From Hondaea fermentalgiana (taxonomy: Eukaryota > Sar > Bigyra > Thraustochytrida > Thraustochytriidae), in contig NPFB01000049.1 of assembly GCA_014084085.1 (NCBI GenBank), forward strand, positions 452,713 to 490,680: 37,968 bases of DNA, in the 5' to 3' direction. This document shows positions 28,452 to 37,553 of this stretch, piece after piece. How positions within the stretch are numbered: the stretch's first letter is position 1; every line of letters starts with the position of its first letter. The notes under the pieces were generated by a model that saw only the letters and a program-made list of their open reading frames with translations, did no database searches and had not been told where the DNA came from. Made by a program: the position numbers and the translations under genes.

Positions 28452-28749
28452 CAAGAACACCCCGTCGATGAATGCATGGTGAACTCGAATCGCAAGGCTA
28501 TAAAAATGATCGAAATGAAGAAAAAGACTCTGATGTCTTGGTTTTAGTCGAAGTAGTAGTAGTACAGGGTGCAAGACGCAGCTTGGTGACCGGGCATTCG
28601 GTCGCACAAGGCGCGCGGTGCGTTGAAAAGAATGCAGATGGGGGCAAAAATAAAGGTCGAAAAACAAGCAAGCCTCTGGAAAGCAAACGAATCAATGACG
28701 ATGCTCGCAAGACTTGCTTGTCGCATGCAGGTCCGCAAAGAGATAGCGA

Positions 28750-29289
28750 TTAAACATCGCCGCTCGTGTAGCGTGTAAAGGTGAACTCGTCATTGAGGCC
28801 TTGGGATGGAGAGACGTTCCATACGTCGTAAGAAATGTAGCCTGTGGGGGTGGGGGAGTCGGTGTGCGGCTCTGGGGTCTCTACGAGATGCGCCACCTTG
28901 CTCGGGTGCTCGCGCAGCTCGAGGCAGAGTTCGCACTCTCGAGAGCAGCACGTGCCCTCGCCGACAAAGACCATGTGGCAGTTGTCGCAATTTTTCATGC
29001 TCCAGCGCGAGTCAAGTCGCCTGGGGCTGATTCTTGGCTTGACAGCGTTGCGGCCGCGGCTTGTTTCTCGTGCGGAGGAGTCGACGCCGAGCGTCTCTGG
29101 ATTGCTCCGTGACCTGAAGATGCCCTTGCGAAGGGGCAGCATGTCGGACGCTGCCGGTGACACAGATTGCGTGCGCAGCGGCATGCTCGCCTCCTCACGG
29201 AAGGGCATTTCTGCTGCGAGCTTTTTGTGCTGCTTACGGAGCTCTCTCTCCTCGCGCTCCTCCTCTTGGCGGTATCGGATTTGCTCCAT
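28750..29289 (-). CDS. Small cysteine-rich putative zinc-binding protein
   Basis: 179-aa protein. The first 30 residues are a charged helix (EEEREERELRKQHKK); the middle is basic and Ser/Arg-rich; a cluster CDNCHMVF...GTCCSRECELC (C101, C104, C114, C115, C119, C122) forms a C-x2-C-x9-CC-x3-C-x2-C pattern preceded by a Trp, recalling the first half of FYVE/RING-like zinc sites. The tail has EPHTDSPTPTGYISYDVWN with several possible SP/TP phosphorylation sites. The ATG at 29289 is the first in frame. Protein-like sequence continues upstream in frame (QVGAVANHSFAELCVDAQT), and the minus strand shows donor-like CAG|GTAGGA (29440) and acceptor-like GCAG (29362), so the gene may have a spliced 5' exon not resolved here. 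Confidence 0.65.
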   Translation of the reverse strand: MEQIRYRQEEEREERELRKQHKKLAAEMPFREEASMPLRTQSVSPAASDMLPLRKGIFRSRSNPETLGVDSSARETSRGRNAVKPRISPRRLDSRWSMKNCDNCHMVFVGEGTCCSRECELCLELREHPSKVAHLVETPEPHTDSPTPTGYISYDVWNVSPSQGLNDEFTFTRYTSGDV

Positions 29290-31170
29290 CAGCCTCGCGC
29301 CGTCCGCCGTCTGCGCGTCAACACAAAGCTCAGCGAACGAGTGATTGGCGACTGCTCCAACCTGCGATCGGCCTTGGGGAAGCGAGAGGTGGCTGCGTTT
29401 GGCTGGCTGGTGGGCTCGCTGGCCAGACAGGCTCTCCTACCTGAATCGGAGGCTGTGACTACCCGACCGACGGGCGCTCTTCCTTCCACTGCGCCGCGTT
29501 GCGGCAGAGTCACCTTCTTCTCCTTCTCCTTTCTCCTCGGGAGGCTCTCTGTCTGACGGAAGGTCAGCTGCGCTAGCTGCCTTCCTGGCCGGCTGCCTGG
29601 CTACCTCGCTGGCACTGTGGCTGCTGCTAGCCTAGTGCTGTGCCGTTCTCACGCTCTCGCGTCCCGTGTCGTCACGTGCCGACCCGTTCTGTCCCTTTTC
29701 GGCCCTTCCTTCCCTTACGCAAGGGGGGTTTGCGTGCAAGACGTCAGTCAAGCGTAGCCGCGAGCGCGCGCCTGGTCGCGGACCTTCCGAGCGTACCTCG
29801 TACTGCACGTGCGCACGTGCGCCTTGACCTTCCGCAACGCCCGGTGCTTCCTGCCCTCGCCGGGCGCCTTCCTCTTCGGAATCACAGGCGCTGCCGCGGC
29901 GAAGCTCGGGTTCTGGCTGTCGACCCAGTCCTGCCCTGTCCTGCGTCGCAACGCAAAAGCAGAGAGAGCAACGTGAGGGACGCGGTGCGACCTCGTTCCT
30001 CTCCTCGTTGCTGTTCTTGTGCTCGTGGTTGTACACGAGCTGCTGCTGCTCTTGCTCTGCTTCTGCAGCTCGAGCACGTGATCCGCCTCAAGGGCGACCT
30101 CGCGCACGCGCGCAGAGAGACACCGCCTGCCTGCCTACCTGCCTGCCTTGCGCCGTCGCGGTGGCGGGCGCTCGCGCGGGTGCTGCGCTGCGAAAGCTCA
30201 GATCAGATTAGCTCAGACCCGATCAGCTCAGATGGGATGGATGCGGGGCTGGATTCGACCGCTCGACCCTCGACGAGCGGCTGCGGCGCCGGCGGCCGGC
30301 CGGCCCTCTCCGCCTCTCCCCTCTCCGCGTCACGCAGCGGCGGCCTGCCTCCGCTCGTCTCGCTCCGCGTGCTCGGCCGCGGCGCCGGCGCGGCTGCCGC
30401 TCGCTCGCGCTCTTTGCGCTCTGCCGCGGCTCGCTCGCTCGCTCGCTGCCTCGGCGGTCCGAACGCGCGGGCTCGGGCGCGGGCTCCGGATCGATGCACG
30501 CGCACGGAGCACGCACGTACGCTCGCTCGCTCCGCCGGGACGCGGGTCTGCCTGCAGCTGCGCGCGAGGACCTGCCTCGCGTCGGCCGGCGGCGGCCGGT
30601 CGGATGATCGCCGCCTGGGGATCGAAGGATGGACCGAAGGCGCGGCGAGGGATCGAGCGATGGATCGATGGGCGGGCGGATGGATCGACGATCGCTGGAT
30701 CGATGGAGGCGCGAGGAACGAATGCGGTCGATTCGATGCTCGGGAGTGATCGCGCGCGTATGTATGTAGGCCTATGTATGTATGAATGTATGTATGAATG
30801 TGTAGTATCCAGACGCGCGAGAGCTCCGCCGAGGTGCGAGAAGTAGCAGTAGATTCTGTTCTGCTCGGCTCTGCGGCGCGGGGAGACGCGGACGCGATAG
30901 AGAGAGAGAGAGAGGGAGACCACGCGAGCGAGCGAGGTTTGAAATTTGAAACTCTACTCGCTCGGCCCCGTGCGGCGCGGCGCGGCACGGCAGACTTTGA
31001 GCCCGTCGCGCTCGTGTACTGCCCTCTCTGCCTGCCTCCCTCTGTGCTTCCCTCCGCGCGCGCTCTGCAGCTGGACTCGGCGGGCAGCGCAGCGCAGCGC
31101 AGCGTAGCGCAGCTGGCGGGCGCGAGCGGGAGGCGGCGGCGGCGAGCTCGAGCGCTGGGATTCACGTTTT

Positions 31171-31193
31171 GCTGCTGCTGCTGCTGCTGCTGC
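31171..31193. repeat. (GCT)n trinucleotide repeat
   Basis: Eight perfect GCT units in the gene-poor region. Confidence 0.9.
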
Positions 31194-31819
31194 TTGCAGC
31201 ACGGGTTTTTGAAACGCGAAGCGAAGCGGCAGCGACTCGGGGCGGCGGCTAGGTTTATTTTTTTTTCTTTTCTTGATGGTTCGGCCGTGGGGTCTTTCCC
31301 GCCGCTGCCGCCGCCAGCGGGCCCACAGCTGCTTCTTTCTTCCTGCGCACTGCGTGCGGCAGCGGGCGGGGAGAAGGCGCGACCACCCACCCGCCCGGGG
31401 TCGGTGCGGCGAGCGGGCAGGCGGGCAGGAAGACCTGGTCGCGCCGCTGCTGCTGCTGCGCGACGCGGACACAGTCAGGCCCTCCCCCGCGGGACCTGGC
31501 GCCGCAGAGGCGCGGCGCGAGAACGCGAGGTGGGCGGCGGGCGGCGAACGTGCGCGGGGCAGGGCTGGGGCGAGCGACAGCGACAGCGACTGCGAGCACG
31601 AGGCCGGAGAGGGAGGGGCAGTGCGGGCCGCTGTGGTTAGATGCGGGGGCCGTGGAGAGAGCGCGCGCCGGATCGGCACGTATGTGGAATTAATGGGAGC
31701 ATAAGTGGCACGAATGAGCCGCTGAAGGCTGCGTGCGCGTGCGGCCGCCGGAGCCGAGCGGAGCCGAGCGGAGCTGAGCGGAGCCGCCGTGCCGCGCGGA
31801 AGCCGACCGAGGCGAGCGC

Positions 31820-31852
31820 GCGTGCGTGCGTGCGTGCGTGCGTGCGTACGTA
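31820..31852. repeat. (GCGT)n microsatellite
   Basis: About seven GCGT units ending in GTACGTAG. Confidence 0.9.
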
Positions 31853-32230
31853 GTGTAGCGCGCGTTGGGGGCAAGAGAGCAGGGTTATCGGGAGCGAGCT
31901 CGCCCTTTATCGTTTCCACATTGTGTAAGCTGGCCGCCCTTGCACCGCTCCGGCGGGTTCAGGGACAGATTTATATTTTGTTTGGTGGTGGTCAGACACG
32001 GCTTAATGACAGGCAATCAACCAATTATAGTTCGAGTGGTTGTGCTGGCGTGGGTGGATGCTCGAATGCGTACCGCAGGGACGTGCGGTGCGGCTGCAGC
32101 GGCACGGAAGAACAGGCGTCCTGCTCCTGGTCTCAAGCACACCCCACGCGGTGGCTTTGAAGAAGGCGCAACGGAGAAAGAACGAACGGGTGGTAGGTAG
32201 TGGCGGCCGCACTCCAGCCATTGATCCATC

Positions 32231-32263
32231 AATCGATCGATCGATTGATCAATCGATTGATTG
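32231..32263. repeat. (ATCG/ATTG)n tetranucleotide repeat
   Basis: Alternating ATCG and ATTG units, largely self-complementary, so it could fold into hairpins. Confidence 0.85.
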
Positions 32264-32564
32264 CTGCAGCAGCAGCTGGCTGCGGTACCTGCCGCGTATG
32301 TGATATGGACTGGACGATGGTCGACACCACAGTTCGTCCACAGCTGCGGGGCAAGTCTTCTTTTCGCAAGAAACATGGCGCGTCCTGTTTGTTCTGTGGA
32401 CAAAGAGGGTGAGTCCGTCCGAGCATCCACAGTCTTCGTCTGTGGAAAGCTGCCAGCTTTCACAGCAGCTGAGGCAGGTCAATACGGCTTGGTCGCTGCG
32501 GGGCGTGTCGAGGTGTGGGCGGACGCGGTCACTACTCGAGCCTGCTCGCTCGATCGCTCGACAT

Positions 32565-32622
32565 CGCTCGACTCGACCCGACTCGACCCGACTCGACTCG
32601 ACTCGACTCGACCCGACTCGAC
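32565..32622. repeat. (ACTCG/ACCCG)n pentamer repeat
   Basis: About eleven pentamers of two variants, ACTCG and ACCCG, in tandem. Confidence 0.9.
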
Positions 32623-34395
32623 TTGCCGCGCCCAGCCAGCACGGGCCACCCACCCATCCGTGCTGCGCCGCTGCCGCCATCTTCACACCAGCGCGAGCAG
32701 CTCTGCCCACCGCCGCACCAGCCCTGTCGCCACTTCCACTTTCCTCCCTCTCTGTCTGCCAAGCGCGGTGGAAACGCCCGGAGATAGATCGAAAATTGAG
32801 CCTACTGGCCGCAGCCACCATGGCCAGTGGCCGCCTGGCCGCTGCCGCTGCGCTCCGGAGGCGCCTGGCTGCCTCCGGTGAATAGAAAGGCCCAAAACGC
32901 ACACCTGAAACCCCATCTGTGCTCTCTGTGCCCCCCTGCTTCCAGCTTCTTCCCCACGCTCTCCCCTCTCGAAGATGCGCGCCGCGACCATCCATCCTCA
33001 AGCCGAGGCCTGGCCTCCGCGCGGACGAGGACGAACGTCCGCACCGGGGCCCTCGAGATCGCGCTCGCGACCACCGGTTGCGGGGACGGGCGGAGAGGTA
33101 GGCGATCGCGCCGCGCCTGGCTGGGAAAGAAAGTGCGTGCGAGATGAGGGGCAAGAGGTCGAGAAACAGCGGCCAGGACGCGAGCGATGGTGTATCGCTC
33201 GGGCAACCAATCAGACGCAGTCGTCCGTGGACGATGCCAGTGCTCACGCGAGCGAGGTTTATTTGGCTTGCGACGACCAAGGTCGATCGATCGAGGCAGC
33301 TGCATCTGGTTGCATGGCCGGCCGGCCACGGATGCTCGCTTCCTGCTATGGCGAAAGGCGAGTGCTGGCTGCTCGGAGCGCAAAGGAACGGCTATTGTTG
33401 AGGCTTGCACGGCGTTACCCTTGCGGGCGCTCGGGAGAGGAAGGTACGATTGAAGGGCCTGCCTGCATGTCTTGCCTCCTACCACCGACAGGTACTCGAA
33501 CTCTTCTTCAAGCAACTTGCATCTAGCTAGCTAGCACCCAGCTTTGCCTGCCTTGGCCAACCAACCAAGCAAGCTGGCAACGTACCAGCTGTAGCTACCG
33601 ACCTACAGCGAGCTAGCTTTGCTACTGCTACCAACGAACGACTGGCAGCCGCGGCGACGAAGCAAAAGAAACGAGACGGAAAAGAGCGAAACGCAACAAG
33701 GATGGAGCACCTTTCGAGGCCTGGTCACGGTCCCTGCTTCTACACCGAGAATCGACTGGCAGGTCGAAGGCCTGGAAGGACTCGGGAAATGGAAAAAGAG
33801 CGAGCGTGTAAACCGAGAGCGGTAGGAAGGCAAGGCGTCGCCGGCGGCCGCAACGAGGCCTGGTCGCCGCGCTGGCTGTGCTTGCGCGGACACCAGCCAG
33901 CCTGATCGCTCGTTAGCCGCTCGGTGCGAGCAAGCCGCGCAAGCTTTTGGAGGCGTAGATGAGTGAGTCTCTGGATGAAAAGAAAGAAGGCGGCATCCCG
34001 GCGAGGCCTGGCTAGCCACAGTTTGTGCATGTCCTCTGTTCTGAGTCGCCGGCTTGCTGTCTGGCTCGCTGCTGGCTGGCTGCCTGCCTGGCTGGTGTGC
34101 TGGCCATCTTGGAGATTCGAGACTCCATCGACATCGAAGGTGCTTGCGTCTGCCCACTGGCTTTGCATCGCGCAAACAATGTCCCTCTTCCGCAAATTCG
34201 AGGCTCTCCTTTTCGTGCCGATTTACGAGAACATGTTGAGGAAGAGACTTTGTCCTGAACTTTTTCAAGAGCATCAATGTTCATTATACCATGAACGATT
34301 TGATTTGTCCTTTCTCGCGGTACTCTCCGCCTTTTCATTCTAATGATGACGATTGACGGCTCGAACGTATACGTTTTCTGGCATTCATACGTATC

Positions 34396-34520
34396 CGTTG
34401 CTCTTGGACTCATCGTGTTTTTGGCCCATCATGAATGCTCTTGGCCTCATTCTGAACGTTCTTGGCCATCTCATGGACGTTCTTAGTCTCATGCTGAACG
34501 TTCTTGGACTTCTGGATGCT
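34396..34520. repeat. Degenerate 21-bp tandem repeat
   Basis: About six units with consensus GTTCTTGGCCTCAT..TGAAC. The TTGG/TTAG core recurs at 34404, 34421, 34441, 34462, 34483 and 34504; the last four intervals are 20-21 bases. Because 21 is a multiple of three, both strands show seven-residue repeats on translation, but no gene is supported. Confidence 0.8.
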
Positions 34521-34613
34521 AAAAGATTGAGTTCTTCATGCTGTGAAGCGGGCATTCCATTTTTCAAAAAATAAAAAAAAACGATGTCTCTCCGTTGGTG
34601 AGGAACGCCGAAG

Positions 34614-34991
34614 TCACAATCGTCTGACGACACGGTTCACGCTTGTATCGAAGGTGGCATCGTGGTCCATCTCGAGGAGCGCAATGTCGTCTGTCACCTC
34701 AAGCTCTGCAAAGCGAATAAATATAGCTTCCGGGTGGTCCAAAAGCCAAAGCTTATTCCAAACAGCCCGGGCGCACCTCGACAACGTTGAATCGCGATGA
34801 CATTCACAAGTTCTACATTCTTTCATTATTGTTTGAGTGATGATTTCAGGGTGATTGATGACTATAAAGCAGCGAAACCAAACCCAACCACGACACTCAG
34901 CTAACTTGGCCTCGGATTCAGACGGGGCATCTGCAGCAGCCGCATCGTCTTGCAATGACAGAGAGCGCGGCTTTGCGGATTTTCCCTTGGT
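34614..34991 (-). other. Open frame continuing past the DEK-like TAG stop (125 codons)
   Basis: Directly after the TAG of the DEK-like gene, the same frame stays open for 125 codons to a TGA at 34616-34614. Its first part (TKGKSAKPRSLSLQDD, then AAAADAPSESEAKL) resembles the composition of the upstream protein; the rest (LWLLDHPEAIFIRFAELEVT) looks like ordinary folded-protein sequence. It could be stop readthrough, a recent nonsense change, a separate exon, or chance. UAG is a normal stop elsewhere in the window (SMC4, the TPR protein and the coiled-coil protein). Confidence 0.3.
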
Positions 34992-36050
34992 CTAGTCCTC
35001 ATCGTCCTCATCGTCGTCGTCGTCGTCGTCGCTTCCGTAGGCATCCTGGAGAACCGCCTTTGTGAGCTTCTTCGATTTGCGGGGCTTTGACTTGCCCTTG
35101 CCCTTGTCCCGATCGCTCTCGTCATCGCTGGCGCTGGCAGCCGCTGCCGCCTCATCTTCGTCTTCATCCTCATCGTCATCCTCGTTGCCCTGATCCGCCA
35201 CCTCCTCGTCGGCCGCCACATCGTCGTCGTCGTCGTCCTGATCATCTGCGTCGCTGTCATCGGACTCAATGAGCGAAGCACGCGGCGCGCGACTGCTGCG
35301 TCTGGATCGAGGAGCCGAAATAATATTCGATGTATCGATATCCTCCAGGTCGCGCGAGCGCTCTCGCTTCGCACGCGCGCGAGATACGTCCGTCTGCTTC
35401 GGATACTGCCCATTGAACTCGAATCCCTTTTCACGCGCGCGAATACGCAGCTCGCGAAGTTTATCAGCCTCGTCCTCTGGCAAGTCGCGGTACACCGCTG
35501 GCGCCAGGCCCGCTGCTGCCACGAATTTGCGCATCATTGTCATCTCCATCGACACGCTCGGAGGGGACGGCGAAGACGACCTCTTGTCGCTGCTGCCCCT
35601 TGACTTTTTCGTCAACGTAGTCTTTTTCTTGGAGCTCGCTTCGACCTCATCAGAGTCTTCGCTCGCGGCGCTCTCGCCACCAGACTCCTCGCCATCTTCA
35701 TCGCTGCTGCTCGTGGATGAGCTTTTTGTCTTTGCTTTCTTATTTGATGCAGCAGAGCCCTTCGACAACCGCTCACGCTTACGATGCGATGCAGCAGAAT
35801 CTTTCTTTTTATTGTCCTTCTTGGATGCAGCATTATTCTTTGAGGCAAAGACGTCCATGACAATCTCCTTGAACTTTGGAAACGCCTTGAGTGCGGCGTC
35901 ATCAACCTTGAGGTCTTTGGCCACGCTCTTGCGGATCTGCTTTAGTGAGACATTTGCAGGATCATCCAAGTCTTCCAAAGCCTTGCGCACTCCCCTCTCA
36001 ATGTCCTCCACGGGCGCTGGCGCGGCCGCGTCGCTCTTGGCGCTCGCCAT
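34992..36050 (-). CDS. Nuclear acidic protein with DEK-C domain, HIRIP3-like
   Basis: 352-aa probable chromatin protein. Seen: a DEK C-terminal-type domain at the N-terminus (about 14-68, ANVSLKQIRKSVAKDL, KAFPKFKEIVMDVF); a basic, Ser-rich region with several NLS-like clusters (HRKRERLSK, NKKAKTK); a conserved-looking helical segment (about 172-220, MMRKFVAAAGLAPAVY, DKLRELRIRAREKGF) like the region of HIRIP3/CHZ-type histone H2A-H2B chaperones that follows long acidic tracts; and Asp/Glu-rich tails encoded by GAC repeats. DEK-C modules bind DNA or histones. The combination suggests a histone chaperone; that is inference. The ATG at 36050 is preceded by a frame open to a GTG only. The stop is TAG, with an unusual open frame beyond it. 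Confidence 0.75.
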   Translation of the reverse strand: MASAKSDAAAPAPVEDIERGVRKALEDLDDPANVSLKQIRKSVAKDLKVDDAALKAFPKFKEIVMDVFASKNNAASKKDNKKKDSAASHRKRERLSKGSAASNKKAKTKSSSTSSSDEDGEESGGESAASEDSDEVEASSKKKTTLTKKSRGSSDKRSSSPSPPSVSMEMTMMRKFVAAAGLAPAVYRDLPEDEADKLRELRIRAREKGFEFNGQYPKQTDVSRARAKRERSRDLEDIDTSNIISAPRSRRSSRAPRASLIESDDSDADDQDDDDDDVAADEEVADQGNEDDDEDEDEDEAAAAASASDDESDRDKGKGKSKPRKSKKLTKAVLQDAYGSDDDDDDDEDDED

Positions 36051-37009
36051 GACCGCTGCTCGGCTTGCTCTCGTTCCGTGCGCTTCCACGGGCCTGCCTG
36101 CCTCTTGCGGCCGTTAAGATTGCCTGCGAGCGCCTTGGCGCGCTGTAGTGCCCTCGAACGAGCACCAAGCCCGCGTACCGCTGCCCACCGCTGCTGCGAG
36201 GTCTCCTGCCACGCGTACGTCGCCCCGCGCGCGTGCAGAGATGATCTTCTACTTGCTTGGCAAGCAGGCTCTCCTATTGTGCATGAGACCTGCTTGAGAG
36301 CCAAAGGGGAAGGGAAAAAAACGAGTGGATCCATAGGCCGCCTACTAGGCGACGTGACAACGGGCTCGAGGAAGCAACAGCCAGGCATCCTTACTGGTTC
36401 GCATTACTAGGCTCATTCGAGCGAAAATGTACCCAAGACCAGAATGCTCGTTAGCGTAAAGACAGCGCAATTCATCAATGGGTTTTCACGGAACCAAGAT
36501 AAGCCTCACTACATTCTTGCAGTCAATCCTTCTTTGACATCGAAGCCTCTATGCACGGAGTCACTTCTTCCCTGGTTCCAGGCCTACCTAATCACTCCCT
36601 TTTATCGCTGGGATTGTTTTTGGTTGATGTCGGTGCTATAGTTCTCTTGGCCTCCAGGCCAGTCATCCAACCAACCAACCCACTAACCAAATACAACCAA
36701 CTGACCCTCTTGGTCCCTACGGGCTGGCCGGGGGCGCCATGTAGCCCTTATCACCCCTCGACACTGACGCGCACCATCCTCGGGAAAATTATTTCGTCTC
36801 GGATCGAGTCTACCGTTAGCGGGACGCAGGGCTTGAGCTTTGGGACTTGAGCCTCGTCTCGGGCCAGCGAACGCCAGGCCTCCTCCGACATTCACCTCGT
36901 CCGTCCAATGTATCGCCACCTAATTCAGCCTGCTGTTCGCTGTTAGTTTATGCGCACAAGTCATGGCGATCGCTCACCATGATGAGAGGGTGGTCAACTC
37001 CTTGTCGTG
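36051..37009. other. Intergenic region right of the DEK-like gene
   Basis: About 960 bases. The first part is the expected DEK-like promoter. A CCAA-rich stretch lies at 36667-36710. A plus-strand ATG ORF of 65 codons at 36444-36641 and a minus-strand open frame at 36683-36919 have no recognisable domain and are not called as genes. Confidence 0.45.
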
Positions 37010-37282
37010 TCATCCATCCATCACAACCATCAATGGAAAAAAGTAAAACGTGTGCGTCGCCGCTGGCTTCAGGTCAGCCTCCTCCGTCTCTGTTCTGACG
37101 GTTAATTGCTCGTACATCGCCTGTCCAAACACGAGCGAGAGCTCCATCACCAGTCGACGCGACGCTTACCGGTCCCGAGACCCAGGCAGTTCCTCGATTT
37201 CCGACTTATCCGTGTCGCGCACGTGCTCGGAAAGGGATGCGTTTAGACCTCTTTGTACCGTTGCGTGAGTTGCGCAGTCCAT
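37010..37282 (-). other. Possible small gene or pseudogene fragment
   Basis: On the minus strand an ATG (37282) opens 38 codons with ordinary protein composition (LSEHVRDTDKSEIEELPG) to a TAA at 37168-37166. The same frame then continues from ATG 37147 for 45 more codons (MELSLVFGQAMYEQL ... FYFFPLMVVMDG) to a TGA at 37010. The TAA sits inside a donor-like GTAAGC, and an acceptor-like CCGTCAG after an ATTAAC branch-like motif would remove a 75-nt in-frame intron (37095-37169), giving a 65-aa product. No family is recognised. Confidence 0.25.
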
Positions 37283-37500
37283 GTTATGTGTCGGTTACGG
37301 GTCCTTGTCAGTGTGTGCCACTTGTGTCCACTGATGTTAAAAACAGCAACTTCCTCACAACGCTGTGGTACCGAATTCAAAATATTTTCTGGAGATCGAC
37401 TACCCGTCTGGCGAAAAAAATCTCTTTCCACAGTTACAATTTGCTCAACGGCAATCCCAGAGCCTCTCTTTAGCCACTGGACTGGTCTAGACACAACTCA
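37283..37500. other. Unassigned stretch with weak minus-strand open frame
   Basis: An open frame without ATG (37243-37497, minus) ends in TAA and has unremarkable composition. It could be an upstream exon of the small candidate at 37010-37282, but there is no clear splice evidence. Confidence 0.2.
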
Positions 37501-37508
37501 TATAAAAA
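37501..37508 (+). promoter_or_regulatory. TATA-box-like element
   Basis: TATAAAAA on the plus strand, 53 bases upstream of an ATG that opens a frame running off the window. Strict TATA boxes are otherwise scarce ahead of genes in this window. Confidence 0.3.
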
Positions 37509-37553
37509 CCTTGAGTGGAGCCACTGCGAAATTTGGGCGTTGCGCAGGCCGAC

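Larger units (their letters stand above)
27617..28749. promoter_or_regulatory. Intergenic region upstream of the acidic membrane protein
   Basis: 1,133 bases. A CAATG pentamer array (about 27622-27665) directly abuts the start codon of the acidic protein gene, and GGCT/GCTC-like tracts lie at about 27848-27880. A 24-base imperfect direct duplication lies at 28404-28451. A plus-strand TATAAAAA lies at about 28499 with no good ORF after it. The rest should be the 3' UTR of the cysteine-rich protein gene. No gene is seen. Confidence 0.5.
29290..34395. other. Gene-poor, microsatellite-dense region (5.1 kb)
   Basis: No ORF here has recognisable domains; the long ones (for example 30203-31390 minus, 30148-30846 plus) are Arg/Ala/Ser low complexity and overlap others on both strands. 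Simple repeats: GCTC (30429-30448), GTAT/GAAT (30756-30803), GA (30899-30914), GCAGC (31085-31110), GCT (31171-31193), GAGCCGAGCG (31751-31782), GCGT (31820-31852), ATCG/ATTG (32231-32263), ACTCG/ACCCG (32565-32622) and GGCT (about 34060-34095). GC content is high. No tRNA, rRNA or known ncRNA was recognised. It may hold distal regulatory DNA or unidentified ncRNA. Confidence 0.55.

Noticed and set aside
28498..28505. Plus-strand TATA-like sequence
   Set aside because: No credible plus-strand gene follows within the expected distance.
30203..31390. Minus-strand ORF of 395 codons in the gene-poor region
   Set aside because: Starts at a non-ATG codon and consists of Arg/Ser/Ala/Pro low complexity across several microsatellites; no domain.
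36683..36919. 78-codon minus-strand open frame
   Set aside because: No ATG start, Arg/Pro/Gly-rich, no similarity recognised.
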